Shown here one piece after another: positions 15,345-23,200 of a stretch of DNA of 23,494 nt. Location: assembly GCA_009700155.1 (NCBI GenBank), contig WLMP01000005.1, positions 1-23,494 of the forward strand. Direction: 5' to 3'. Every line of letters begins with the position of its first letter. The first letter of the stretch is position 1. The position numbers and the translations under genes are program-made. The notes under the pieces were generated by a model. The model had not been told where the DNA came from and did not search any database. It saw only the letters and a list, made by a program, of their open reading frames with translations. Source of the stretch: Actinomycetota bacterium (GTDB taxonomy: Bacteria > Actinomycetota > Actinomycetes > Nanopelagicales > Nanopelagicaceae).

Positions 15345-17522
15345 TTACTTCTCGTATTGCATTTTTGATGGCCACCAAATCTTTGGGCCAATCACATGCA
15401 CAAGCGCTGGTACTAGTAAAGATCTAACAATAATTGTGTCTAGTAAAACACCAAAAGCTACTGCAAAGCCAAGTTGAGCTAAGAAGACAAGTGGTAGAAC
15501 ACCAAGTACAGCAAATGTTGCCGCTAATACAATTCCAGCAGATGTAATTACACCACCAGTAACTGTTAGGCCCTTAATTACTCCCTTTCGAGTTCCGATC
15601 TTTAGCGACTCTTCTCGCACTCTAGTCATCAAAAAGATGTTGTAATCAATGCCAAGCGCTACTAGGAAAATAAAGGTAAATAATGGGAAAGAGGCATCGG
15701 CACCTTTAAAGTCAAATACATTTTCAAAAACTAATTGACACACGCCAAGGGTTGCCATAAATGAAAGAACAACTGTTAACAAGAGAAGGCCAGCTGCCAG
15801 AATACTTCTTAATAGCAGACCTAGAATTAATCCAATAATTATCAGAACCACCGGAATAATGACTCGATTATCATGACGAGATGCCACGTCGGTGTCGAAC
15901 TGAACTGCAGTTCCTCCTCCTACAAGTATTTCCTTATCAACGGCGTGAACTGCTTCTCTGATTAATGGAATTGTATTTCGAGCCTCAACAGAGTCAGGTG
16001 CTACCTTTAAAGTTGCATTTAATAGTACTTGTCCATCTACAACCTTAATTGGAGGTGTAGGAGCGCCAGGTATTTTCTGGCCTGCAACTACTGGTTCAAC
16101 AAAAGCCACATTTGAAACACCTAATAAAGCAGTTGTCGCTTGCGCTACATCGCCTTGTTTAACCACAATTTCAACTGGTGAACCTTCACCACTTGGAAAG
16201 TGTTCGCCTAATCTTTCTAATCCAATCACTGAATCAGTCCGCTTTGTGAATGCTTCAGTATTGGCTAATCCATCTGCCTTTAATGTAAAAGAAAAACCTG
16301 CAAAAATAACCAGAAGTAAGGCTGTTGATATCCAAATTCGTTTTGGATTACGCTCAACTGCATTTCCAATCTTTGCCCAAGTACCGCTTAACTGCTCATC
16401 AACATCATCAAATTTTGGAATTTTTGGCCAAAATATCCAACGCCCAAAAACTACTAACAGTGCAGGTAGTAATGTTAAAACGGTAATCATGGATACAGCT
16501 ACACCAATTGCACCTACTGGGCCTAACCCACGGTTACCAGATAGATCACTTAATAGAAGAACTAACAATCCAGCGATCACAGTTGAACCTGATGCCAAAA
16601 TTGGTTCAATAACTCCCCTTAGAGAAACTTTCATTGCTTCATATCGAGATTCGTGATGATGTAGCTCTTCTCGATATCTAGCAATTAGTAATAACGCGTA
16701 GTCGGTAGCTGCGCCTAGTACTAACACGGATAAAATTCCTTGTGATTGACCATTTAAATCAAGTAAGTCAGCCTTAGCTGCGTAATACACAATTGTTCCA
16801 GCAACTGATAACGCAGTAATTGCTGAAAATAGCGGCAATATCCAAAGTAGCGGAGATCGATAGACGATAATTAGAATAATTGAAACTACTAATAAGGTAG
16901 TAGTTAATAGAGTTGAATCAATAGATCCAAATGCGCCGAATAGATCAGCAAATATGCCACCAAATCCAGTTACGTGAGTAGTTAACTCCTTAGCTTCAAA
17001 ATTCTCTTTCAAATCTTCACGCATAAAATCAACAATTAGCGAAAGTGTTGGTTTCTCTTCAACTCGCTCTTCAACGATTGTTGAGTTCAACGCTATATTT
17101 ACAAGAGCGGCTTTACCATCCTCTGATGGAATAGCTTGGATAGGAAAACCAGGGACAAAATAAGAGCTAAGTAACTTGCCAGATTCAGGAAGTGTCTTAT
17201 TACCTAATTCATTTAAGTAACTTTGAATCCGAACTAAGTTTGCCGGATTCTTAACTGGATCTACATCTCCAAGAAATAATAGAAGTGTTGGAATCTGATC
17301 ATTTGAGCTATCAGAAAACTTAACTGTGACTTTGCTAGCGAGTGTGGATTCTGCGCTATCTGGTAAGAATGCTGCATTGTCATTTTCTTGAACAGTTGAA
17401 AGCTTGCCAAAGGTTGGTCCGGCAACGGAGGAGATAGCTAGCCAAGCAATAATTGTGACTACGGCAATCCAAAGTGGCTTGCGGCCCATTACTGAACTCT
17501 TTGATTTAACTTTGGAAGCCAT
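15345..17522 (-). CDS. MMPL/RND family transporter
   Basis: Membrane transporter of 725 residues with the duplicated RND layout. An N-terminal helix (about 17-34) and an extracytoplasmic domain (about 40-200) are followed by five helices (about 203-360). A second set has a helix at about 396-412, a domain to about 550 and five helices to the end. The proton-relay Asp-Tyr pairs seen in MmpL proteins are present in both halves: Asp274-Tyr275 (GAATDYALLL) and Asp626-Tyr627 (ALGIDYNIFL). This length matches actinobacterial MMPL proteins such as the YdfJ type. The substrate, lipid or drug, is unknown. The start region is basic (MASKVKSKSS), and the best Shine-Dalgarno (AAGG) is rather far upstream. 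It heads a minus-strand operon and diverges from lipB. Confidence 0.92.
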   Translation of the reverse strand: MASKVKSKSSVMGRKPLWIAVVTIIAWLAISSVAGPTFGKLSTVQENDNAAFLPDSAESTLASKVTVKFSDSSNDQIPTLLLFLGDVDPVKNPANLVRIQSYLNELGNKTLPESGKLLSSYFVPGFPIQAIPSEDGKAALVNIALNSTIVEERVEEKPTLSLIVDFMREDLKENFEAKELTTHVTGFGGIFADLFGAFGSIDSTLLTTTLLVVSIILIIVYRSPLLWILPLFSAITALSVAGTIVYYAAKADLLDLNGQSQGILSVLVLGAATDYALLLIARYREELHHHESRYEAMKVSLRGVIEPILASGSTVIAGLLVLLLSDLSGNRGLGPVGAIGVAVSMITVLTLLPALLVVFGRWIFWPKIPKFDDVDEQLSGTWAKIGNAVERNPKRIWISTALLLVIFAGFSFTLKADGLANTEAFTKRTDSVIGLERLGEHFPSGEGSPVEIVVKQGDVAQATTALLGVSNVAFVEPVVAGQKIPGAPTPPIKVVDGQVLLNATLKVAPDSVEARNTIPLIREAVHAVDKEILVGGGTAVQFDTDVASRHDNRVIIPVVLIIIGLILGLLLRSILAAGLLLLTVVLSFMATLGVCQLVFENVFDFKGADASFPLFTFIFLVALGIDYNIFLMTRVREESLKIGTRKGVIKGLTVTGGVITSAGIVLAATFAVLGVLPLVFLAQLGFAVAFGVLLDTIIVRSLLVPALVHVIGPKIWWPSKMQYEK

Positions 17523-17639
17523 GGGTAATTTAGCCTTTCTAGAACTTGGATTATGGGGTGAAATCTACCAGTGATGCCATTTTGCTCACACCAAGCGGCT
17601 CAAGCAGTGCCACCTTTCGCTAAATATTCACTGGGCAAT

Positions 17640-17645
17640 TAGGCT
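17640..17645 (+). promoter_or_regulatory. Predicted -10 box of leaderless lipB
   Basis: TAGGCT occupies -12 to -7 relative to the lipB GTG at 17652, as expected for a transcript starting on the start codon. No Shine-Dalgarno sequence is visible and no good -35 element at 17 bases. The remaining 129-base MMPL/lipB gap holds nothing else I can name. Confidence 0.45.
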
Positions 17646-17651
17646 TAGCTT

Positions 17652-18305
17652 GTGACTTCACTGTTAACCGTTGAAAAAGCATTAATTGTTAATGACTTAG
17701 GGCTGATCGAATACCAAGATGGCTGGAAATTACAAAAAGATATTCATGCAAAAGTTATAACTGGTGAGTTAGATAGCACTTTATTACTACTAGAGCACCC
17801 ATCGGTATATACAGCAGGTCGTAGAACTGAAGTTTCAGATCGCCCAATAGATGGTACACCAGTAGTTGATGTTGATAGAGGTGGAAAAATTACCTGGCAT
17901 GGCCCAGGGCAAATAGTCGGCTATCCAATTATTAAATTAAAAAACTCAACCGATGTAGTGGGATTTGTAAGGGAGTTGGAAACAGCTTTAATTTCAGTAT
18001 GTGCTGAGTTTGGAATTGAGGCGAAAAGATTTTGTGAGCGAAGTGGTGTTTGGGTAAGGGATGCAAAGGGTGATCGAAAAATCGCTGCTATCGGTCTACG
18101 AGTTGCAAAAGGTGTGACCATGCATGGCTTTGCGTTAAATGTTAACCCTGATCTTTCGGCCTACAATAAAATAATTCCATGCGGTATTGCAGATGCTAAA
18201 GTCACTTCTATGGCAGTTGAGTTAGGTAAAAACATCACAATCAATGAGGTAATGCCGATTATTCAAAAGCATATTTGTCCAATGCTAAAGCGGGTTTCAG
18301 TATGA
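17652..18305 (+). CDS. lipB: Lipoyl(octanoyl) transferase
   Basis: Moves octanoate from acyl carrier protein to the lipoyl-domain lysine of E2 and H proteins, the first step of endogenous lipoate synthesis in the cytoplasm. It has 217 residues and starts with GTG. Motifs seen: [18 protein letters not shown] (75-92), catalytic Lys143 in [22 protein letters not shown], and the catalytic Cys177 in IIPCGI. The TGA stop overlaps the lipA ATG (ATGA), so octanoyl transfer and sulfur insertion are translationally coupled. Its likely substrate, the two-lipoyl-domain SucB, is encoded about 5 kb upstream. Confidence 0.97.
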   Translation: MTSLLTVEKALIVNDLGLIEYQDGWKLQKDIHAKVITGELDSTLLLLEHPSVYTAGRRTEVSDRPIDGTPVVDVDRGGKITWHGPGQIVGYPIIKLKNSTDVVGFVRELETALISVCAEFGIEAKRFCERSGVWVRDAKGDRKIAAIGLRVAKGVTMHGFALNVNPDLSAYNKIIPCGIADAKVTSMAVELGKNITINEVMPIIQKHICPMLKRVSV

Positions 18306-19231
18306 GCATTGATCCTTCAGGTCGCAAACTTCTTCGAATTGAAGCCAGAAACTCACAAACTCCAATTGAAAGAAAACCAGAGTGGATTAAAACCCGAGCC
18401 ACTATGGGTCCGGAGTACACAAAGCTTCGTTCACTAGTTGCAACTGAAGGATTGCATACTGTGTGCCAAGAAGCTGCCTGCCCTAATATTTTTGAGTGCT
18501 GGGAAGATCGAGAAGCAACATTTCTAATCGGTGGCGAAGCTTGCACAAGAAGGTGCGATTTTTGCAATATTGATACTGGAAAGCCAAAACCGCTTGACCG
18601 TGATGAGCCAAGAAGAGTTGCAGAATCAGTAAAGAGTATGAATTTAAAGTATGCAACCATTACTGGAGTTGCACGGGATGATTTAGATGATGAAGGTGCT
18701 TGGCTATACGCTGAAACAATCGCACAAGTTCATGCATTAAATCCTGGAGTTGGCGTTGAGATGCTAGCTCCTGATTTTAGTGGTCACTCACATTTATTGA
18801 ATCAGGTGTTTGAAACCAGGCCTGAAGTATTTGCACATAATTTAGAGACTGTACCGAGGATTTTTAAGCAGATCCGACCTGCATTTAGATATGAAAGATC
18901 TCTTGATGTAATTACGCAAGCCAGAGATTTTGGTTTAATTACAAAATCTAATTTAATTCTAGGAATGGGTGAAAGCAGGGATGAAGTTTCGCAGGCACTA
19001 ACCGATCTTCGCTCGGCTGGCTGTGACCTAATTACAATTACGCAATACCTGCGTCCATCTGCTAAGCATCATCCGGTTGTAAGGTGGGTTAAGCCAAATG
19101 AGTTTGTAGAGTTAAGCAAAGAGGCCGAAGATATTGGGTTTCTTGGCGTAATGAGTGGTCCATTGGTACGTTCTAGCTATAGAGCAGGTCGCCTTTACAA
19201 TCAGGCTATGGCTGCTCGAGCTGTTAAATAG
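18302..19231 (+). CDS. lipA: Lipoyl synthase
   Basis: Radical SAM enzyme that inserts two sulfurs into protein-bound octanoyl groups. From the ATG at 18302 it has 309 residues. The auxiliary 4Fe-4S ligands are Cys55, Cys60 and Cys66 (C-x4-C-x5-C in [12 protein letters not shown]). The radical SAM ligands are Cys81, Cys85 and Cys88 (CTRRCDFC). The C-terminal RSSYRAG holds the auxiliary-cluster serine. An in-frame TTG at 18275 would extend it by nine residues, but the ATG overlapping the lipB stop is the natural coupled start. DUF4191 follows ten bases after the stop. The auxiliary cluster is sacrificed at each turnover, so the enzyme needs repeated Fe-S supply. Confidence 0.97.
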   Translation: MSIDPSGRKLLRIEARNSQTPIERKPEWIKTRATMGPEYTKLRSLVATEGLHTVCQEAACPNIFECWEDREATFLIGGEACTRRCDFCNIDTGKPKPLDRDEPRRVAESVKSMNLKYATITGVARDDLDDEGAWLYAETIAQVHALNPGVGVEMLAPDFSGHSHLLNQVFETRPEVFAHNLETVPRIFKQIRPAFRYERSLDVITQARDFGLITKSNLILGMGESRDEVSQALTDLRSAGCDLITITQYLRPSAKHHPVVRWVKPNEFVELSKEAEDIGFLGVMSGPLVRSSYRAGRLYNQAMAARAVK

Positions 19232-19241
19232 GGAGATAAAA

Positions 19242-19940
19242 ATGTTTGGACGGAAAAAGAAAAAAGAAGAACAAGCAAAAACTGGTACTGCCAAAAAACA
19301 ATCTCAAATGGCAGTTGTAAAGGATGCTTACAAGTTAGTTAAAAAAGACTCCCCGTTTGCAATCTTTTGGTGCCTACTTGTATTTGTTTTAATTGTTACC
19401 TTCGGAGTAATAATCGGAAGTAATCTTGGCCAACCTATTTATGCTGGATTCTTATCGCTTCCACTTGGATTTTTAGCAGCTTTCTTCTTATTTACTCGCT
19501 ATGCAAATACTGCAGCTTTTTCCTCTATTGAAGGACAAGTTGGCGCAGGTGCAAGCGTGCTGATGTCTATCAGGCGTGGATTTGTAACTACTCCAGCAGT
19601 TAATGTTAATCGCGATCAAGATATGGTTCATCGAGTCTCAGCTAAAGCTGGAATTATTTTAGTTGGCGAAGGTAACTTTGGCGTTAGATCACTTATGCAA
19701 GATGAGCGTAGAAAAATGGAAAGATTTTTATCTGGTGTTCCAGTTACAGAAGTAATCGTTGGAAATGGTGCCGGTCAGGTTCCAATACGTAAACTACAAA
19801 AACACATGAAGAAGTTGCCTAAAAAGCTTAATACAGTTCAACTTCGCGAAGTTAGAGCAAGGTTAAAATCAGTTGGTGGATTAAGTGTGCCAATACCAAA
19901 AGGCCCAATGCCAACTAATCTAAGAATGCCTAGAAGGTAG
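19242..19940 (+). CDS. DUF4191 family membrane protein
   Basis: Actinobacterial protein of unknown function, 232 residues from the ATG at 19242, which has GGGAG about seven bases upstream. An in-frame upstream start inside lipA is possible but lacks support. The first 25 residues are very basic (MFGRKKKKEE). Two membrane helices lie at about 39-60 and 65-85. A soluble C-terminal part (about 95-232) includes GQVGAGASVLMSIRRGFVT, a strongly basic KLQKHMKKLPKKLNT stretch, and ends KGPMPTNLRMPRR. The gene follows lipA closely and is probably in the lipB-lipA operon; the same place is filled by Rv2219 in M. tuberculosis (from memory). It converges on the RDD gene with two bases between the stops. 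Confidence 0.88.
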   Translation: MFGRKKKKEEQAKTGTAKKQSQMAVVKDAYKLVKKDSPFAIFWCLLVFVLIVTFGVIIGSNLGQPIYAGFLSLPLGFLAAFFLFTRYANTAAFSSIEGQVGAGASVLMSIRRGFVTTPAVNVNRDQDMVHRVSAKAGIILVGEGNFGVRSLMQDERRKMERFLSGVPVTEVIVGNGAGQVPIRKLQKHMKKLPKKLNTVQLREVRARLKSVGGLSVPIPKGPMPTNLRMPRR

Positions 19941-19942
19941 TT

Positions 19943-20323
19943 TTAGTAAAGCTCTCGAACGGTTTGAGTGTTTGTAAGTAAATCGTGAACAGATCTACCA
20001 TCCTTAGTAAAAACTGCTGGTATCACAAGGCAAATCAGTAATGTTCTAAGTGCAATTTTCTTGGCTGGAACTCTTAACTGCTCTGGATAACTTACTACTT
20101 TTATCGCCATTATCCGCTGACCAGCAGATGATTGAAATAAAATTGTTAATACTGTGACTTCCATGTAAAAAATTAACAAGGTATTAAAATCGGTTTGAAT
20201 AGCCAGATATGGTCCAATTAAACTTGCGATTAGCCGTGACATGGTCCAATCGATCAATAAAGCTATGACGCGACGGCCTAGAGAGGCGCTAGGTAGCAAT
20301 CTGGGCCCATCTTGCCAATTCAT
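19943..20323 (-). CDS. RDD family membrane protein
   Basis: Small membrane protein of 126 residues. It shows the RDD signature: Arg17/18 and Asp25 in LGRRVIALLIDW, then a helix pair (about 18-43 and 47-66), QRIMAIKVV with the conserved post-helix segment, and a third helix at about 90-106 followed by DGRSVHDLLTNT with the second Asp. Function of the family is not established, although transport or ion exchange has been proposed for some members. The ATG has TAGGGT (20331-20336) at -13 to -8, consistent with a leaderless message. A homologous RDD gene lies in the same place, between DUF4191 and glnA, in mycobacteria (Rv2219A, from memory). Confidence 0.9.
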   Translation of the reverse strand: MNWQDGPRLLPSASLGRRVIALLIDWTMSRLIASLIGPYLAIQTDFNTLLIFYMEVTVLTILFQSSAGQRIMAIKVVSYPEQLRVPAKKIALRTLLICLVIPAVFTKDGRSVHDLLTNTQTVRELY

Positions 20324-20330
20324 GCGCTTA

Positions 20331-20336
20331 ACCCTA
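20331..20336 (-). promoter_or_regulatory. Possible -10 box of leaderless RDD gene
   Basis: On the minus strand TAGGGT lies seven bases before the ATG at 20323. This spacing equals that seen at ctaC. The -35 region is weak, so this is a tentative call. Confidence 0.3.
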
Positions 20337-20353
20337 TCGGTTTAGCTGCTTTG

Positions 20354-20369
20354 GAAACATAGATGTAAC
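20354..20369 (+). promoter_or_regulatory. GlnR-like half-box pair upstream of glnA
   Basis: GAAAC-n6-GTAAC matches two adjacent elements of the actinobacterial GlnR consensus (gTnAc-n6-GaAAc repeated with six-base gaps), about 100 bases before the glnA ATG. The next element in phase (20376-20380, TTTAC) is only a partial match and the one before it does not match. GlnR is the OmpR-type nitrogen regulator known to control glnA in Streptomyces and mycobacteria. Tentative. Confidence 0.3.
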
Positions 20370-20467
20370 ACGGGCTTTACTGCTTTTTCACTATTTTCTA
20401 CTAAGTTTTACCCATCGGAAGCGGTGCAACGTAGCCCTACTTTCAGCATAAATTATTAGGAGAAGAG

Positions 20468-21898
20468 ATGTTTAAGAATTCGTCCGAGATCTTCGATTAC
20501 ATCAAGAAAAATGATGTAAAGCTGATCGACGTAAGATTTATTGATCTACCCGGTATTCAACATCATTTCAATGTGCCAGTTGAATCATTTGATGAGAGCG
20601 TATTTACAGATGGACTTATGTTTGATGGTTCTTCGATTAGAGGATTCCAATCAATTCATGAATCAGATATGAAACTGCTGCCAGTTCCATCATCTGCATA
20701 CTTAGATCCATTCCGTAAAGAGAAAACATTAATAATTATTTTCTCAGTTCATAATCCAAGTGATAACTCTGCCTACTCCCGAGATCCACGTGGCATCGTG
20801 GCCAAAGCTGTTGAATTTATGCGCTCTACTGGAATTGCAGATACTGCATTCTTTGCACCAGAGGCTGAGTTCTATGTATTTGATCGAATCCGATTCTTAA
20901 CTGGAATGAATCAAGCTTTCCATCATATTGAATCTTATGAGGGTGCTTGGAACACTGGAATTGAAGAGGATGCTGACGGCACTCCAAACCGCGGATACCG
21001 CACCAGAATTAAGGGTGGTTACTTCCCAGTTTCACCAACAGATCAATTTGCAGATCTGCGTGATGAAATGGTTATGAATCTTGGTAAAGTAGGACTACTT
21101 GTCGAGCGAGCTCATCATGAGGTTGGAACTGCTGGACAAATGGAAATTAATTACCGCTTCAGCGACATTCTCACAGCCGGTGATGAGTTGATGAAGTTTA
21201 AATACATTATTAAGAACACAGCATGGGCTGCGGGTAAGACTGCAACATTTATGCCTAAACCATTATTTGGTGATAACGGATCTGGAATGCATGTTCATCA
21301 ATCACTATGGAAAGATGGAAAGCCGTTGTTCTGGGGCGATGGCTATGGCGATCTATCTGACACAGCACGCTGGTATATCGGTGGCTTGCTAAAGCATGCG
21401 CCATCTTTGTTGGCATTTACCAATCCAACTGTTAACTCATATAAGCGATTAGTCCCTGGCTATGAAGCTCCAGTAAATCTGGTCTACTCAGCTAGAAACC
21501 GATCTGCTTGTATTCGAATTCCAATTACTGGATCAAATCCAAAGGCAAAGCGAATTGAATTCCGTTGCCCAGATCCATCATCAAATCCATACTTAGCATT
21601 TGCTGCAATGTTGATGGCTGGAATAGATGGAATTCAGAACAAGATCGAACCACCAAAGCCAGTTGATAAGGATCTATACGAGTTAGAGGGCGCAGAGGCA
21701 GCATCAATTCCTCAGGTTCCTGGATCATTAGATGCGGTACTAGATAATCTTGAAAAAGATAATGAGTTCTTAACTCGTGGTGGCGTATTTACCAAGGATC
21801 TTATTGATACCTGGATTGACTTCAAGCGCAAGCAAGAGGTTGATTATGTGAGATTGCGTCCACATCCAGCTGAGTTTGAGTTGTACTACGACTTATAA
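20468..21898 (+). CDS. glnA: Glutamine synthetase type I
   Basis: Makes glutamine from glutamate, ammonia and ATP and is the main ammonium-assimilating enzyme. It has 476 residues. Motifs: [10 protein letters not shown] (about 51-60), the metal-binding [10 protein letters not shown] and [12 protein letters not shown]-site [16 protein letters not shown], and the glutamate-flap/substrate segment [10 protein letters not shown]. Tyr404 in KDLYEL corresponds to the adenylylated tyrosine of GSI-beta enzymes, so control by a GlnE-type adenylyltransferase is likely. It has a strong AGGAGA (20458-20463) and a leader of up to 144 bases, unlike the leaderless genes nearby. A GlnR-like motif lies upstream. 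It ends at a bidirectional terminator and corresponds to glnA1 of M. tuberculosis by order. Confidence 0.98.
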   Translation: MFKNSSEIFDYIKKNDVKLIDVRFIDLPGIQHHFNVPVESFDESVFTDGLMFDGSSIRGFQSIHESDMKLLPVPSSAYLDPFRKEKTLIIIFSVHNPSDNSAYSRDPRGIVAKAVEFMRSTGIADTAFFAPEAEFYVFDRIRFLTGMNQAFHHIESYEGAWNTGIEEDADGTPNRGYRTRIKGGYFPVSPTDQFADLRDEMVMNLGKVGLLVERAHHEVGTAGQMEINYRFSDILTAGDELMKFKYIIKNTAWAAGKTATFMPKPLFGDNGSGMHVHQSLWKDGKPLFWGDGYGDLSDTARWYIGGLLKHAPSLLAFTNPTVNSYKRLVPGYEAPVNLVYSARNRSACIRIPITGSNPKAKRIEFRCPDPSSNPYLAFAAMLMAGIDGIQNKIEPPKPVDKDLYELEGAEAASIPQVPGSLDAVLDNLEKDNEFLTRGGVFTKDLIDTWIDFKRKQEVDYVRLRPHPAEFELYYDL

Positions 21899-21905
21899 AA
21901 ACTAT

Positions 21906-21940
21906 AAAAAAGCCCTAGTTAATAACTAGGGCTTTTTTTT
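21906..21940. terminator. Bidirectional rho-independent terminator, glnA/copC
   Basis: A perfect 10-bp stem (AGCCCTAGTT at 21911-21920 with AACTAGGGCT at 21924-21933) around a three-base loop, flanked by an A tract on the left and eight T on the right. The A/T flanks lengthen the stem and give a U tract on either strand. It starts eight bases after the glnA stop and ends at the copC stop, so it can terminate both convergent genes. Confidence 0.93.
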
Positions 21941-22460
21941 AACCTCTGTTTCGGCGCCGGTATGAGTAGATTGCAAAAAATATGCCAGATGCGATAAATG
22001 CAGCTGATGCGATGTAAATACTTATCGGATAAGTACTGGTAGTTTCTGTAATTTCTACCTGTGTAACTGGCTGATCCTGCCCAAAGGTAAATGTAAACTC
22101 TCCCTCTACTGGGTGGCCATCTGCTGAAATAACGCGATAGAAGACTAATACGGGCCCCTCTATTTCATTTGGTGTAAGTGAAACAGTGGCTATATTTGAT
22201 TCAATCGTTTCATCATTATTGCTAACTTGGTCACCAACTGCGTTATTTACAACAATAAAATTTGTTTTCTCATCCCCTATATTTATTAAATCTTCATCAA
22301 ACTCAATACTTATTTGCTCTGGCCATTGGGTAATCACAGAGCCGGCCGCTGGGTTTGCACTTACTAACTTGGTATGTGAGAGCGAGCTCGGCATGGACAG
22401 GGCTAATCCGAGTGCTGCGATAGCTAAGGTTGAAAATAGCCTTTTGGTGGTTAACCTCAT
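21939..22460 (-). CDS. copC: CopC/YobA-like copper resistance domain protein
   Basis: Exported, membrane-anchored protein of 173 residues with one CopC domain. A signal peptide (1-28) with basic MRLTTKRLF precedes SHTKLVSANPAAGS, so cleavage would expose His29 as the new N-terminus, the copper ligand of CopC proteins. Asp114 and His116 in SADGHPVEGEFTF complete the expected Cu(II) site. The beta-sandwich domain ends at about 126, followed by a Thr-rich linker, one helix (about 146-166) and a basic tail. There is no attached CopD domain. It diverges from the Ni/Co transporter genes across 67 bases, and both promoters lie there, so shared metal control is possible. A role in copper delivery or tolerance is inferred from the family. 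Confidence 0.9.
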   Translation of the reverse strand: MRLTTKRLFSTLAIAALGLALSMPSSLSHTKLVSANPAAGSVITQWPEQISIEFDEDLINIGDEKTNFIVVNNAVGDQVSNNDETIESNIATVSLTPNEIEGPVLVFYRVISADGHPVEGEFTFTFGQDQPVTQVEITETTSTYPISIYIASAAFIASGIFFAIYSYRRRNRG

Positions 22461-22466
22461 ACCAAC

Positions 22467-22472
22467 ACCTTA
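22467..22472 (-). promoter_or_regulatory. Predicted -10 box of leaderless copC
   Basis: On the minus strand TAAGGT lies at -12 to -7 of the copC ATG at 22460, with no Shine-Dalgarno sequence. The matching -35 region would fall at about 22490-22496, partly inside the cbiM promoter and next to the Nur-like operator. Confidence 0.4.
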
Positions 22473-22492
22473 CCAACTAACCCCTTCGCCTC

Positions 22493-22521
22493 TTGCAGAT
22501 GCGAATCGTTTGCAATAACCT
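22493..22521 (+). promoter_or_regulatory. cbiM promoter with embedded Nur-like operator
   Basis: TTGCAG (22493-22498), a spacer of exactly 17 bases, and TAACCT (22516-22521) form a sigma-70-type promoter ending six bases before the ATG at 22528, so the message would be leaderless. The spacer itself, ATGCGAATCGTTTGCAA (22499-22515), fits the Streptomyces Nur box tTGCaa-N5-ttGCAA with two mismatches, both at weak positions. Nur is a nickel-sensing Fur-family repressor. Bound protein would block the promoter. A Zur site is a less good alternative. Confidence 0.5.
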
Positions 22522-22527
22522 ATGTTT

Positions 22528-23199
22528 ATGCATATTCCTGATGGATTTATAGATATCCCAACCTCAACCGCCTTTGTCGCGGCCTCAGCACTTGCTGTTA
22601 GTGGGGCGGTAAAGGGAGCCAGGAATCAGTTAAATGACCAAAGCGCTCCATTAGCTGGTCTAACCGCAGTATTCATCTTTGCCGTTCAGATGCTCAACTT
22701 TCCAGTGGCAGCTGGAACTAGTGGTCACTTAATTGGTGCTGCACTAGCAATGGTCCTAGTTGGTCCCTACGCCGCAACATTGGCACTAACAGTTGTATTA
22801 ATTGTTCAAGCGCTCTTGTTTGCAGATGGTGGCTTAACCGCTTTAGGTTTAAGTATTTTCAATATGGGAGTAATTAGCGTTTGGATAAGTTTTGCAGTTT
22901 TTCTATTGCTTAAAAAGTTGCTACCAAAAACAAAATCTTCACTAGTTGTAGCTTCTTTTGTTGCCGCCCTTCTATCAGTTCCAGCAGCAGCTCTTGGCTT
23001 TGTGCTTCAGTATGCAATTGGAGCTACAGGAACATTTTCTGTTAGCGCGGTGTTAAGTGCAATGGTTGGAACACATATCATCATTGGTATCGGCGAAGGA
23101 ATCATTACCGCCTTAACTGTTAGCGCTGTATTGGCAAGTAGGTCAGACTTAGTTTATGGCTGGGATAAGAAAAATACTACCCTAGAGATTCGATCATAA
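22528..23199 (+). CDS. cbiM: ECF transporter substrate-binding membrane protein for Ni/Co
   Basis: S-component of a group of energy-coupling-factor importers for cobalt or nickel, 223 residues, with about six membrane helices. The start at 22528 gives MHIPDGF, placing His at position 2; in CbiM/NikM the N-terminal Met-His folds into the membrane core and binds the metal. An ATG six bases earlier (22522) would put it at position 4, and the promoter spacing also favours 22528. Other family marks: NFPVAAGTSGHLIGAAL with a further metal histidine, ALLFADGGLTALG, and MVGTHIIIGIGEGIIT. The cbiN-like gene follows one base after the stop; cbiQ and cbiO are expected beyond the window. The Nur-like operator suggests nickel, but the sequence does not settle nickel versus cobalt. 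Confidence 0.93.
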   Translation: MHIPDGFIDIPTSTAFVAASALAVSGAVKGARNQLNDQSAPLAGLTAVFIFAVQMLNFPVAAGTSGHLIGAALAMVLVGPYAATLALTVVLIVQALLFADGGLTALGLSIFNMGVISVWISFAVFLLLKKLLPKTKSSLVVASFVAALLSVPAAALGFVLQYAIGATGTFSVSAVLSAMVGTHIIIGIGEGIITALTVSAVLASRSDLVYGWDKKNTTLEIRS

Positions 23200-23200
23200 A

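Noticed and set aside
17571-17589. CRP-like palindrome GTGA...TCAC upstream of lipB
   Set aside because: The half-sites are 11 bases apart instead of the six of the CRP consensus, and the arms are only four bases long, so chance explains it.
22461-22527. Cobalamin riboswitch upstream of cbiM
   Set aside because: Only 67 bases separate copC and cbiM, the message appears leaderless, and no B12-box-like segment is visible.
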